DNA of 64,000 nucleotides from Niveispirillum sp. SYP-B3756 (lineage in GTDB: Bacteria; Pseudomonadota; Alphaproteobacteria; Azospirillales; Azospirillaceae), in the NCBI RefSeq assembly GCF_009495745.1, contig NZ_WIDQ01000010.1:62001-126000 (forward strand). The letters are read 5' to 3'. The notes below the pieces were generated by a model. The model was not told the origin of the DNA and did no database searches. It was given only the letters and a program-made list of their open reading frames with translations. Position 1 is the stretch's first letter; the number at the start of each line of letters is the position of its first letter. Below, piece by piece: positions 8,318-17,712 of the stretch. A program made the translations under genes and the position numbers.

Positions 8318-11300
8318 ATGAAGAAGCACAGCTGCCCCCGGAAGCTGGCCCTGGCGCTTGCGCTGGCCACGCTGCCTTTCCTGTTGACCGCTGCCCCGGT
8401 GGTGGCCAAGGACGGCCCCACCTATACGCTGACCAGCTTCAGCAATGGCAATGCGGCGGCGATGAATGTCTATCGCGCCGATGATGCGCTGAATTTCAAG
8501 CCGGTGAAGGAACTGGCCTATCAGCCGCCCGCCGGCCTGATCCGCGATCCGTCCATCATGCGGCACAGCGACGGCAATTATTATGTCGTCTACACCACCA
8601 ACTGGACCGGGGATGAGATCGGCTTTGCCCGCAGCGCCGATTTGGAAAGCTGGAGCTTCCTGGGTAACCAGAAAATCGCCGTGCCGGGTATCACCAATGC
8701 CTGGGCACCGGAATGGTTCCGCGATGATGATGGCAGCGTGCATGTCGTGCTGTCTGTGTCCAGCAACGGCACCCAGGGGCTGTTCAAGCCCTGGTTCCTG
8801 ACGGCACAGGATATCGGGCTGACGCAGTGGTCGGCCCCGAAACTGCTGAGCGGGCTGGGCCCGAACTATATCGACGCCTTCATCATCAAGCAGGATCGCC
8901 GCTACTACGCCTTTGCCAAGAACGAGACGACCAAGTTCATCGAACTGGCGACGGCGACCAGCCTGGAAGGGCCGTGGAGCGTGATCCGGTCCGGCGATTG
9001 GGCCGGTTGGGGTCGCCATATTGAAGGGCCGGCGCTGGTGAAGCGTCCCGATGGTGGCTGGCGCATCTATTTCGACCAATATATGGACAAGCGCTACTGG
9101 TACAGCGACAGCATCGACGGCATTGAAAAATGGTCGCCCAAGGTGGAACTGCCCGGTCTGTCCGGCACTGTGCGCCATTTCACCGTGCTGAAGGAAGGGG
9201 GGGAGGACAAGGCGGCCAAGGATAAGCAGGCCATCGCCCCTGGTCCGCAGCGCGTGACCTACGACAAATATTCCCTGAAGATCGACGGCAACCGCATCTT
9301 CTCCTGGGGCGGGGAAATGCACCCGTTCCGCCTGCCCAGCCCGGATTTGTGGCGGGACGTGTTCCAGAAGATGAAAGCCAGCGGCTATAATACGGTCGCC
9401 ATTTATTTTGACTGGGGCTATCACTCGCCTAAGCAGGGCGTGTACGACTTCACCGGCATCCGCGACATGGACCGGATGCTGACCATGGCGCAGGAGGCGG
9501 GGCTTTATGTGGTGGCCCGGCCGGGGCCGTACATGAATGCCGAGGTGACGCGCGGCGGCTTCCCGTCTTGGCTGGTCAACCAGCAGGCCAAGGCCCGCAC
9601 CGACAATCCCGAATATCTGGCGGCTGCTGACGAATGGCTGACGCAGATCAACGCCATCCTGGCCAAGCACCAGATCAACAATGGCGGTAGCCTCATTCTC
9701 TATCAGATCGAGAATGAGCTGGACATGACCACCCCGTCGCACCAGCGCTACATGCAGCATCTGTATGACAAGGTGCGGGCCGACGGCATCACCGTGCCGA
9801 TCTTCCATAATGACAAGGGCCGCAACGGTTATTGGGTGCCCAAGGGCAGCAATGTGCCGGGCACGGTGGAAGGGCCGAACGACCTCTATGCCTTCGATGG
9901 CTATCCCGGCGGGTCGTGCAATGTGGACGGTTCCACCGGCAACCCGACCGTGGCCCCGGACTGGGGCCTGTATGGGCCGGGTGGGGCCAAGGGCGGGGCA
10001 TCGGCATCGCCCAATACGCCCGGCTTTGCGGCGGAATTCGGCGGCGGCTGGTTCGATTATTGGGGCAGCAACGATACCTATCCCTGTACGGCACAGCGGG
10101 CGGGGTCGGCCTATCAGCGGGTGTTCTATGGCACCAACATCGCCAATGGCCTGACGATCCAGAGCTTCTATATGACGTTCGGGGGTACAAGCTGGGGCTG
10201 GCTGCCGGCACCGGTGGTGTTTACGTCATATGATTACGGTTCGGCCATCGACGAGACGCGGGGCTTGCGCGAAAAGGCGCAGACCATGAAGCTGATGGGC
10301 CATTTCCTGAACACGGTCAAAGATTTGGCCCAGATGGAAAAGGCCGAGGGGCTGCAGCCTTCGTCGGAGAAGATCAAGCTCTATCATAATGTCAATCCCA
10401 GCACCGGCACCCGGCTGCTGGTGGCGATGCACAACCCGCCCAACGCCAGGACCGACGATAGCTTCACGTTTAAGGCCAAGTTGCCGGATGGTGACTATGC
10501 GATCCCGCAGGCCGGCACGCTGCGCATCAATGGCTATGACGCCAAGATGTGGTTGGCCGGCTATGACATGGAACGCCAGCGCCTGGTCTATTCCACGTCG
10601 GAACTGTTCACCCATCTGCGCCAGGGCGAGGGCGATGTCGCCCTGTTCTATGGCCGCAAGGGGGAGGATGGGGAGACGGTGCTGCGCTATGTCAGTGCGC
10701 CGACCGTCACGGTGCTGGACGGCAAGGTGGAGAGCAGCTTCGACGCCGCCAAGGGCGACCTGCGGCTGAACTATGTCCATGATGGTCTGGCGCGGGTGCG
10801 CATCTCCGGCGGGGGCCGTGCCGACATGGTGCTGCTGCTGGCCGATGTGGAGACGGCACAGAGTTTCTGGCGTCAGGAAACAGCCGACGGCGTGCTGTTG
10901 CAGCGCGGGCCGGCACTGGTGCGCACCGCCAAGCTGGATGGCCGCACGCTGGAACTGACCGGGGACACCAATGCCGAAAGCCCGCTGGAAGTTTGGGCAC
11001 CGGCTTCCATCTCCCGCGTGCGCTGGAACGGTGACACCGTGTCGATGGAAAAGGGTGTGGGTGGCAGCCTGATCGCCAAGGCGGCGCTGAAGGGTCCGGT
11101 TGAGATTGCCTTGCCGGATCTGACCAAGGCCGACTGGCGCATCCAGGCCGGATCGCCGGAAGCGGCGAAGGATTTCGACGATAGTTCCTGGCAGAGCGTG
11201 CGCTCTGGCCGCACGGCCAGCTTCGTCAAGCCGCCCGCCGGTCAGCCGCTGCTGAACATGGATGATTACGGCTTCCATCACGGCGATGTCTGGTATCGCG

Positions 11301-12154
11301 GTCGCTATAGCAGCGATGGGTCGGTGACCAAGCTGGACCTGCATTATGGTGCCGGTGGTGCCGGCATGGTGCAGGTGTGGCTGGATGGTCAATATCTGGG
11401 CCAGAATGTGCTGCCCACCGGTCTTGCCCGCCCGCCGGGCCAGGGGGTGGCCAGCTTCGATATCCCGGAAGCCTTGCAGGCCCCCGGCGACCGGGTGCTG
11501 TCCGTCATGGTGCGCAACAATTCCCACCATTGGGACTTGGACGCCGACGATCTGCATAAGGAAGCGCGCGGCCTGATCTCCGCCTCGCTGAGCAATCCGA
11601 CCTCCAAGAGCTTCCTGCTGCCGATTTCCTGGAAGATTCAGGGCAATCTGGGTGGCGAGGATATTCAGGATACGGTGCGCGGGCCGATGAATAATGGCGG
11701 CCTTTATGGCGAACGTGCCGGCTGGTATCTGCCGGGCTTCGATGATGGCGGCTGGCAGAAGGCCAATGTGCCGGCCCAGCAGGCCCGACCGGGCACGGTT
11801 TGGTATCGCACCCAGTTCACCCTGGATGCGCCCAAGGGCCATGACCTGTCCCTGGGCCTGTCGATTGGCGATACCTCGACGGTCCGTTCGGCCGGCAATT
11901 ACCGGGTGCTGTTCTTCGTCAATGGCTGGAACATGGGCCAATTCATCGCCAATGTCGGGCCTCAGCGCACCTTCGTGATCCCGACCGGTATCCTGAACCC
12001 CGATGGCAAGAACACGCTGGCCCTGGCCGTGACCAGTGACGGCAAGCCGGGCGACGCGCTGGAAGCCGTCCGGCTGGTGAATATGCGCACCGCGCGCAGC
12101 CCGTTGAAGGTGGAAATGGTGAAGTCGCCTGCCTTCAAGGAGGTGATGCGGTGA
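8318..12154 (+). CDS. GH43-GH35 fusion: arabinosidase/galactosidase-like plus beta-galactosidase
   Basis: This 1278-residue exported enzyme carries two glycosidase modules. A signal peptide (1-29) is followed by a five-bladed GH43 propeller (about 35-300). Its expected triad is visible: D77 in RDPSIM, D186 in YIDAFII and E236 in HIEGPAL. After a short Lys/Asp-rich linker a GH35 beta-galactosidase begins near residue 309 (YSLKIDGNRIFSWGGEMHPFR). Its acid/base would be E467 in QIENEL and its nucleophile E573 in AEFGGG. The last 500 or so residues form beta-sandwich domains typical of large GH35 enzymes. A single frame spans both modules. The pair would strip arabinose and galactose side chains from RG-I. 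GH43 specificity cannot be read from sequence. Confidence 0.88.
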   Translation: MKKHSCPRKLALALALATLPFLLTAAPVVAKDGPTYTLTSFSNGNAAAMNVYRADDALNFKPVKELAYQPPAGLIRDPSIMRHSDGNYYVVYTTNWTGDEIGFARSADLESWSFLGNQKIAVPGITNAWAPEWFRDDDGSVHVVLSVSSNGTQGLFKPWFLTAQDIGLTQWSAPKLLSGLGPNYIDAFIIKQDRRYYAFAKNETTKFIELATATSLEGPWSVIRSGDWAGWGRHIEGPALVKRPDGGWRIYFDQYMDKRYWYSDSIDGIEKWSPKVELPGLSGTVRHFTVLKEGGEDKAAKDKQAIAPGPQRVTYDKYSLKIDGNRIFSWGGEMHPFRLPSPDLWRDVFQKMKASGYNTVAIYFDWGYHSPKQGVYDFTGIRDMDRMLTMAQEAGLYVVARPGPYMNAEVTRGGFPSWLVNQQAKARTDNPEYLAAADEWLTQINAILAKHQINNGGSLILYQIENELDMTTPSHQRYMQHLYDKVRADGITVPIFHNDKGRNGYWVPKGSNVPGTVEGPNDLYAFDGYPGGSCNVDGSTGNPTVAPDWGLYGPGGAKGGASASPNTPGFAAEFGGGWFDYWGSNDTYPCTAQRAGSAYQRVFYGTNIANGLTIQSFYMTFGGTSWGWLPAPVVFTSYDYGSAIDETRGLREKAQTMKLMGHFLNTVKDLAQMEKAEGLQPSSEKIKLYHNVNPSTGTRLLVAMHNPPNARTDDSFTFKAKLPDGDYAIPQAGTLRINGYDAKMWLAGYDMERQRLVYSTSELFTHLRQGEGDVALFYGRKGEDGETVLRYVSAPTVTVLDGKVESSFDAAKGDLRLNYVHDGLARVRISGGGRADMVLLLADVETAQSFWRQETADGVLLQRGPALVRTAKLDGRTLELTGDTNAESPLEVWAPASISRVRWNGDTVSMEKGVGGSLIAKAALKGPVEIALPDLTKADWRIQAGSPEAAKDFDDSSWQSVRSGRTASFVKPPAGQPLLNMDDYGFHHGDVWYRGRYSSDGSVTKLDLHYGAGGAGMVQVWLDGQYLGQNVLPTGLARPPGQGVASFDIPEALQAPGDRVLSVMVRNNSHHWDLDADDLHKEARGLISASLSNPTSKSFLLPISWKIQGNLGGEDIQDTVRGPMNNGGLYGERAGWYLPGFDDGGWQKANVPAQQARPGTVWYRTQFTLDAPKGHDLSLGLSIGDTSTVRSAGNYRVLFFVNGWNMGQFIANVGPQRTFVIPTGILNPDGKNTLALAVTSDGKPGDALEAVRLVNMRTARSPLKVEMVKSPAFKEVMR

Positions 12155-12210
12155 TGGTTTTGCGCTGCTCAACCCCTTTTCAGGAGAGGGAAGCGCTTCG
12201 CCTCTCTCCA

Positions 12211-12295
12211 CCGTCACCCCGGCGAAGGCCGGGGTCCAGGGGCCACAGGCGCCTCGCTCTACGAACCTGGACCCCGGCCTTCGCCGGGGTGACGG
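12211..12295. repeat. REPIN-like repeat, copy A
   Basis: Two perfect 30-bp inverted arms (12211-12240 and 12266-12295) flank a 25-nt centre ending in CGCTCTACGAA. Each arm folds on itself (ACCCCGGC GAA GGCCGGGGT). It lies between the GH43-GH35 and GH105 genes. Five relatives are present in the window. Confidence 0.9.
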
Positions 12296-12384
12296 TAAAT
12301 TAGAGCGACAATGTTCTCCCTTAAAAGGCCCCCGGCCTTACCCCAAACACCAGCACACAAGCCTCTCTTCAAGGATAGAGACCT

Positions 12385-13491
12385 ATGCCTAACCTCGCCC
12401 ATGGCATCCAGGCCGCGGATGTCACCAAGACCATCGATCTGCTGATCAGCAATCTGGTCGATATCAAGGACCAGACCGGCGAATTCCTGCTGCGCCTGGA
12501 CGATGGCCGCGTCATCGACACCAAGGGCTGGAACGATTGGGAATGGACCCATGGCATCGGCCTCTATGGCATGTGGAAATATTACGAGCAGACCAACAAT
12601 GCCCGTGCCTTCCAGATCATGCTGGACTGGTTCCGCGATCGGTTCGCCGCCGGCACGCCGACCAAGAATATCAACACCGTCAGCCCCTTCCTGACGCTGG
12701 CCTATCTCTATGAGAAGACCGGCGACCAGTCCTACATCCCCTATCTGGATACCTGGGCCGAATGGGTGATGGATGGGCTGCCGAAGACCGAGGAAGGCGG
12801 CTTCCAGCATATCGTCTTCAACAGCGAGAACCCGCAGCAGCTGTGGGATGATACGCTGATGATGAGCGTGCTGCCGCTGGCCAAGATCGGCCTGCTGCTG
12901 GGCCGCCCGGAATATGTGGAAGAGGCCAAGCGCCAGTTCCTCATCCATATCAAGTATCTGTTCGATACCAAGACCGGCCTGTGGTTCCATGGCTGGACCT
13001 TCGACGGCCGGCACAATTTCGCCAACGCGCTGTGGGCGCGGGGTAATTGCTGGGTGACCATCGCCATCCCGGAATTCATCGAGCTGCTGGACCTGAAGAA
13101 GGGCGACCCGCTGCGCAGCTTCCTGATCGATACGCTGGAAAATCAGGTCAAGGCGCTGGCCAAGTACCAGGCCGAAGAGGGCCGCTGGCACACGCTGATC
13201 GACGATCCGTCCTCATATCTGGAAAGCTCGGCTGCCGCCGGCTTCGCCTATGGCATCATGAAGGCGGTGCGCAAGCGCTACATCTCCGCCGAGTATGAGC
13301 CGATGGCCATCAAGGCGGTGAAGGCTGTGCTGGCCAAGATCGCGCCGGATGGGGAATTGCAGGACGTGTCCTTCGGCACCGCTTTGGGTTCCGATCTCCA
13401 GTACTACCGCGACGTCAAGCTGACCTCCATGCCCTATGGCCAGTCCCTGGCCATCCTGTGCCTGACGGAGCTGATGCGCCGGTTTATCTGA
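12385..13491 (+). CDS. Unsaturated rhamnogalacturonyl hydrolase, GH105
   Basis: This 368-residue enzyme hydrolyses the unsaturated galacturonosyl-rhamnose products made by RG lyases, as YteR does. The (alpha/alpha)6-barrel signature is present: KGWNDWEWTHGIGLYGMW near the N-terminus and LWDDTLMM with Asp 155/156 at the position of the YteR catalytic acid, then GRGNCW-like ARGNCWV. There is no signal peptide, so the reaction is placed in the cytoplasm, after oligomer import. AAGGATAGAG precedes ATG 12385. A REPIN-like repeat lies on each side of the gene. Confidence 0.92.
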   Translation: MPNLAHGIQAADVTKTIDLLISNLVDIKDQTGEFLLRLDDGRVIDTKGWNDWEWTHGIGLYGMWKYYEQTNNARAFQIMLDWFRDRFAAGTPTKNINTVSPFLTLAYLYEKTGDQSYIPYLDTWAEWVMDGLPKTEEGGFQHIVFNSENPQQLWDDTLMMSVLPLAKIGLLLGRPEYVEEAKRQFLIHIKYLFDTKTGLWFHGWTFDGRHNFANALWARGNCWVTIAIPEFIELLDLKKGDPLRSFLIDTLENQVKALAKYQAEEGRWHTLIDDPSSYLESSAAAGFAYGIMKAVRKRYISAEYEPMAIKAVKAVLAKIAPDGELQDVSFGTALGSDLQYYRDVKLTSMPYGQSLAILCLTELMRRFI

Positions 13492-13531
13492 TCGGGGCGG
13501 GGGTGGGGGCAGACATGTTCCCCATCCCCTC

Positions 13532-13615
13532 CCGTCATCCCGGCGCAGGCCGGGATCCAGTGTCACAAGCACATTGCCCTACGAACCTGGACCCCGGCCT
13601 TCGCCGGGGTGACGG
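13532..13615. repeat. REPIN-like repeat, copy B
   Basis: Same family as the copy at 12211, about 84 bp. The left arm uses ATCCCGGC...GCCGGGAT while the right arm uses ACCCCGGC...GCCGGGGT, so each arm keeps its own hairpin although the arms no longer match each other perfectly. It lies between GH105 and the transporter. Confidence 0.88.
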
Positions 13616-13656
13616 TAGGGGTAGGGCCAAATCCATAAAAACCCCAGGAAACGCCC

Positions 13657-15138
13657 ATGACCGCACGGCCCGTCAAACCGATCAACTACCTCGCCTATGG
13701 TGCCAACGACATCTTAGGCGCGGGGTCGATGGCCGTGATCAGCGGCTGGATCCTTTATTTTTATACAACCTTCTGCGGGCTGTCGGCCACGCAGGCCGCC
13801 GCGATCTTCGCCATTGCCCGCCTGCTGGACGCCATTGTCAGCCCGATGGTGGGGCATCTGTCCGATAATTTCTATCGCACGGCGCTGGGCCGCCGCTTCG
13901 GTCGCCGCCGTTTCTTCCTGCTGATTGCCATCCCGCTGGTGCCCACTTTCGCCTTGATGTGGGTGGGGGGGCAGAGCTTCTGGTATTATCTGGCCACTTA
14001 CGTCCTGTTTGAGACGATTTATGCCGTCGTCCTGATCCCCTATGAAACCTTGGCCGCTGAAATGACCAAGGATTACAAGATCAAGGCCAAGCTGGCCGGC
14101 ATCCGCATCCTGTTTGCGCAAAGCTCCGCCATTGCCGCCGGCTTCCTGCCGGCGGCCATTATCAGTTGGGTTGGTGGCAAGGACAGCGCCGACACTTTCT
14201 TCATCATGGGTGTCATCTTCGCCGTCGCGTTTGCCATTGTGCTGGCCTTCACCTGGGCCTTCACGTTCGAGCGTTCGGTGGCGGAAGTGGAGCAGATGAA
14301 GGCGGGCGAACCGGCGCTGAGCCTGGGGGACAGTTTCAAGACGCTTTATGCCAACCTGTTCTCCACCTTGAAAATCCGCGCCTTCCGGCTGCATCTGGGC
14401 ATGTATCTGGGTGGCTATATCAGCCAGGACGTGTTCAACGCCGTTTTCACCTATTTCATCGTTTTCGCCATGGGCAGCTCGGTCGCTGTGGCCTCGTCCA
14501 TGCTGGGCAGCATGTATATCGTGCAGCTTTTCGCGGTGGCCCTGTTCATCCAGCTCTGCCTGCGCTTCCACCCCGCGCCCTCTTACCGGGTGGCGGTGTG
14601 TTTCTATATTCTGGGCGTTGTGGGCTTCCTGCTGCTGGATGCGGTGAAGCCGGAGAATCTGGCGCTGTGGCTGTTCGTGCCGGTGGCCCTGTCCGGTATG
14701 GGCCGTGGTGGCCTGAACTACATTCCCTGGAACACCTATAATTACATGGCCGATGTGGATGAGGTGGTCACCGGCAAGCGCCGCGAGGGCATTTTCGCCG
14801 GGGTGATGACCTTCATCCGCAAGGCCACCCAGGCCGCCGCCGTGATGGGGGTGGGCCTGATCCTAGAGGCTGGTGGTTTCCTGCCCAAGGCCCCCGTGCA
14901 GAGCGATGCGGCCATCAACACCATCCTGCTGGTGATGGGCATCGGCACCATCGCCGTGCTGTGCGGCGGTTTCCTGGTTTCCCTGCGCTTCAAGCTGGAC
15001 GGCCCGCGCCATGCCATCCTGATGGAGGAAATCGCCCGCTTCAAGGAAGGCAAGATGGAGACGACACCGGACCGCAAGGCCATCCTGGAAGACCTGACCG
15101 GCTGGCGTTACGAGACGCTGTGGGGTCGGGGGCGGTGA
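13657..15138 (+). CDS. MFS transporter of the GPH (glycoside-pentoside-hexuronide) type
   Basis: This 493-residue inner-membrane symporter has about twelve hydrophobic segments and the MFS_2/GPH hallmarks: an N-terminal NYLAYGANDILG segment, DAIVSPMVGHLSD after TM2, and a cytoplasmic basic loop GRRFGRRRFF. The position directly after GH105 and before the lactonase suggests it carries RG-I or rhamnose/galacturonate-containing saccharides from periplasm to cytoplasm. The GH105 enzyme without a signal peptide requires such an importer. Substrate is inferred. The start at ATG 13657 follows a CCAGGAAA ribosome site. Confidence 0.85.
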   Translation: MTARPVKPINYLAYGANDILGAGSMAVISGWILYFYTTFCGLSATQAAAIFAIARLLDAIVSPMVGHLSDNFYRTALGRRFGRRRFFLLIAIPLVPTFALMWVGGQSFWYYLATYVLFETIYAVVLIPYETLAAEMTKDYKIKAKLAGIRILFAQSSAIAAGFLPAAIISWVGGKDSADTFFIMGVIFAVAFAIVLAFTWAFTFERSVAEVEQMKAGEPALSLGDSFKTLYANLFSTLKIRAFRLHLGMYLGGYISQDVFNAVFTYFIVFAMGSSVAVASSMLGSMYIVQLFAVALFIQLCLRFHPAPSYRVAVCFYILGVVGFLLLDAVKPENLALWLFVPVALSGMGRGGLNYIPWNTYNYMADVDEVVTGKRREGIFAGVMTFIRKATQAAAVMGVGLILEAGGFLPKAPVQSDAAINTILLVMGIGTIAVLCGGFLVSLRFKLDGPRHAILMEEIARFKEGKMETTPDRKAILEDLTGWRYETLWGRGR

Positions 15139-15198
15139 GGATCATCTGAACGACAAAGTAATTTAAAGGATTGTCTTAATCGCTTGTCGCCCTCTCTC

Positions 15199-15282
15199 CC
15201 GTCACCCCGGCGAAGGCCGGGGTCCAGAATCACAGGCGCATCGCTCTACGAAGCTGGATCCCGGCCTTCGCCGGGATGACGG
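15199..15282. repeat. REPIN-like repeat, copy C
   Basis: About 84 bp, between the transporter and the amidohydrolase. Left arm ACCCCGGC/GGCCGGGGT, right arm ATCCCGGC/GCCGGGAT. The centre again carries CGCTCTACGAA. Confidence 0.9.
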
Positions 15283-15328
15283 TGGAACGGAGTAAGAGCA
15301 GCGCAGAAAAAATCTCGCGGAGGAACCC

Positions 15329-16240
15329 ATGACCAGCCTGCCGATCATCGACCCCCACATGCATCTGTGGGATTTCACCCGTCAGCATTATTCCTGGCTG
15401 ATGGATGATCCGCTGCCGCCCAATGCGGCGGGTGACGTGGCCCCCATCGCCAAGCCCTATGGGCTGGCCGAATATCTGGCCGACACCAGCGGCTTCGATG
15501 TGCGCGGTGTGGTGCATGTGGAGGCGGGGGCCAGCACCGCCCAATCGCTGGCAGAAACCCAATGGCTGCAGGGCGTGGCGGATGAGGGGCGGTTGCCCAT
15601 GGGGCTGGTGGCCTTTGCCGCGCTGAATGACCCGGATGTGGAACGGCTGCTGGCCGCCCATGCGGAGCACGGCGCCGTGCGCGGCATCCGCCATATCATC
15701 AATTTCCATACCGATCCGGCCAAGACCTATTCGGCCCGCGATGTGATCGGCGATGCGGACTGGCAGGCCGGTTACGCCCTGCTGGCCAAATATGGCCTGT
15801 CCTTCGACCTGCAGATCTATCCCAGCCAGATGGAACTGGCGGCCCAACTGGCGGCCCGGCACCCGGATATTCCGGTGATGCTGAACCATGCCGGGATGCC
15901 GACCGACCACGACGATGATGGCTTGGCCCTGTGGCGGCGCGGGTTGGCGTTGTTGGCGGCCCAGCCCAATGTGTCGATCAAGATATCCGGCCTGGCCATG
16001 ATCGACCGGACCTGGACCACCGACAGCCTGCGCCCCTTCGTGCTGCACGCCATTGAGACGTTCGGGACCGACCGGGCCATGTTTGCCAGCAATTTTCCGG
16101 TCGACAAGCTTTATGGCAGCTTCGGCACGCATTACGCTGCCTATGATGCCATCACGGCGGATTTCACCGAGGCGGAGCGCCGGGCGATGTTCGCCGGCAA
16201 TGCCAATCGTCTCTATCGTCTGGGGATCGCCGGCCTATGA
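15329..16240 (+). CDS. Amidohydrolase family 2 protein, probable rhamnono/fucono-lactonase
   Basis: This 303-residue protein belongs to the COG3618 metal-dependent hydrolases. DPHMHLW at residues 9-15 supplies the first metal-binding pair, a conserved His lies in LNHAGMP, and the C-terminal part contains MFASNFPVDKLYGSF with the late conserved Asp. Members hydrolyse sugar-acid lactones such as L-fucono- and L-rhamnono-lactone. In this locus an L-rhamnonolactonase for oxidative rhamnose breakdown is the most economical role, but no rhamnose dehydrogenase is in the window to confirm it. No signal peptide is present. GGAGGA lies 5 nt before ATG 15329, and the stop overlaps the next start (ATGA). 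Confidence 0.75.
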   Translation: MTSLPIIDPHMHLWDFTRQHYSWLMDDPLPPNAAGDVAPIAKPYGLAEYLADTSGFDVRGVVHVEAGASTAQSLAETQWLQGVADEGRLPMGLVAFAALNDPDVERLLAAHAEHGAVRGIRHIINFHTDPAKTYSARDVIGDADWQAGYALLAKYGLSFDLQIYPSQMELAAQLAARHPDIPVMLNHAGMPTDHDDDGLALWRRGLALLAAQPNVSIKISGLAMIDRTWTTDSLRPFVLHAIETFGTDRAMFASNFPVDKLYGSFGTHYAAYDAITADFTEAERRAMFAGNANRLYRLGIAGL

Positions 16241-17505
16241 GGGGGCGGCTGCTGGCCATGGTCGCTATCGGCCTGCTCTCCACCCTGCCGGCACAGGCGC
16301 GGGAGCGCTGGGATTTCCGCTTCAGCCCCGCCGCCCAGGCCCCGGCCGAGGCGGTGGCGGTGTCCAGCGGCGATCTTTATGACCCGTCCAAGGGCTTCGG
16401 GTTTGAACCTTCCTATCGGCCAGAAGCGGACAAGCCCTTTCTGTTCTCCGTGAAAGTGCCGGAAGGCAATTACCGGGTCACCGTCACCCTGGGCGATGCC
16501 CGGGCGGCGGGTGACACGACGGTGAAGGCGGAAAGCCGGCGGCTGATGCTGGCCGACGTGGCGACGGCGAAGGGTCGGTTCGAAACGCACAGCTTCATCG
16601 TGAATGTGCGCGACACCGGCCTGCCGCCCCCGCCGCCCAACGCCCCCGGCGGTGCGGCGGTGCGGATCAATGAGCGGGAAGTGGGCAAGCTGGATTGGGA
16701 TGACAAGCTGACGCTGGAATTTGACGGCAAGGCCCCCAAACTGGCGGCCCTGTCGATCGAACGGGCAGAGGTGCCGACCCTCTATCTGGCCGGTGACAGC
16801 ACCGTCACCGACCAGCCGGCGGAACCGGGTGCCAGTTGGGGCCAGATGCTGACGGCGTTCCTGACGCCGGATCTGGCGGTCGCCAACCATGCTGAATCCG
16901 GGGAGACGCTGAAAAGCTTCATCACCGGTCTGCGGCTGGACAAGCTGTTGAGCCGGATGAAGCCGGGCGATTATCTGTTCATCCAGTTCGGCCATAATGA
17001 CAGCAAACAGGGCTGGCCGCAGACCTATGCCGACCCGGCCACGACCTACCCGGCCTATCTGCGCGTCTTCATTGCCGAGGCGCGGCGGCGCGGGGCGACG
17101 CCGGTGCTGGTCACCCCCATGCATCGCCGCAGCTTTGATGCCAAGGGCCAGATCACCAACAGCCATGGGGATTATCCCGATGCCGTGCGCCGGGTGGCGG
17201 CAGAGGAAAAGGTGGCGCTGATCGACCTGACCGCCATGAGCAAGGTTTTGTACGAGGCGTTGGGGCCGGAAATCGCCCCCCGCGCCTTTGCCGCCGATGG
17301 CAAGGATGCCACCCACCATAATAATTACGGCGCCTGGCTGCTGGCGCGCTGCGTGGTGGAAGGCATCCGGGCGTCGGCCCTGCCGCTGAAGGATCATATC
17401 AGGGCGGATGTGAGCCGTTTCGACCCCGCCCATCCGCCCTTGCCCGACGCGGTACGGATCGCAGAGAGCCCGATGCGGTCGGATGTGACGCCGCGGGGGA
17501 ATTGA
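16237..17505 (+). CDS. Rhamnogalacturonan acetylesterase, CE12, with N-terminal accessory domain
   Basis: This 422-residue exported SGNH hydrolase would remove acetyl groups from RG-I so lyases and hydrolases can act. A signal peptide (1-21) is followed by about 160 residues of beta-rich accessory domain (FRFSPAAQAPAEAVAVSSGD onward) and then the catalytic domain. Motif residues are visible: GDS at 186-188, GHND at 252-255 and the DxxH pair D357/H360 in KDATHHNNYG. The extra N-terminal domain makes it much longer than minimal CE12 enzymes (about 240 residues). It overlaps the lactonase gene by 4 nt, which implies translational coupling. Confidence 0.9.
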   Translation: MRGRLLAMVAIGLLSTLPAQARERWDFRFSPAAQAPAEAVAVSSGDLYDPSKGFGFEPSYRPEADKPFLFSVKVPEGNYRVTVTLGDARAAGDTTVKAESRRLMLADVATAKGRFETHSFIVNVRDTGLPPPPPNAPGGAAVRINEREVGKLDWDDKLTLEFDGKAPKLAALSIERAEVPTLYLAGDSTVTDQPAEPGASWGQMLTAFLTPDLAVANHAESGETLKSFITGLRLDKLLSRMKPGDYLFIQFGHNDSKQGWPQTYADPATTYPAYLRVFIAEARRRGATPVLVTPMHRRSFDAKGQITNSHGDYPDAVRRVAAEEKVALIDLTAMSKVLYEALGPEIAPRAFAADGKDATHHNNYGAWLLARCVVEGIRASALPLKDHIRADVSRFDPAHPPLPDAVRIAESPMRSDVTPRGN

Positions 17506-17587
17506 GGGGGACACCTTGCCCGGCGTCATTCCGGCGAAAGTACGTGACGTTGCGACAGGGCCAATGAAGTGACTTTCCCCGCTTTTA

Positions 17588-17671
17588 CCGTCACCCCGGC
17601 GCAGGCCGGGGTCCAGAATGCCAAGCGCCTCGCTCTTCGAAACTGGACCCCGGCCTGCGCCGGGGTGACGG
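17588..17671. repeat. REPIN-like repeat, copy D
   Basis: About 84 bp between the CE12 and esterase genes. Both arms use the ACCCCGGC-GCAGGCCGGGGT form, so the trinucleotide loop reads GCA instead of GAA. Confidence 0.9.
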
Positions 17672-17712
17672 ACTTAGCAGAACGAAAAAAGCTCATTCGA
17701 GGAAACACCATC

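Noticed and set aside
10226-12217. 663-residue minus-strand frame under the GH43-GH35 gene
   Set aside because: Shadow frame. It has no domain resemblance, and the plus strand shows two complete glycosidase modules. The same applies to large antisense frames at 1773-3167, 8222-9808, 31982-33880, 38004-39620, 39502-41184, 43033-45279, 48286-49830 and 59561-60829.
12211-12295. Pectin-locus repeats as ordinary intrinsic terminators
   Set aside because: No T-run follows, the centres are conserved, and they sit inside a series of functionally linked genes.
17569-17712. N-terminal extension of the esterase across a repeat
   Set aside because: It translates the REPIN-like repeat. The signal peptide and ribosome site support ATG 17713.
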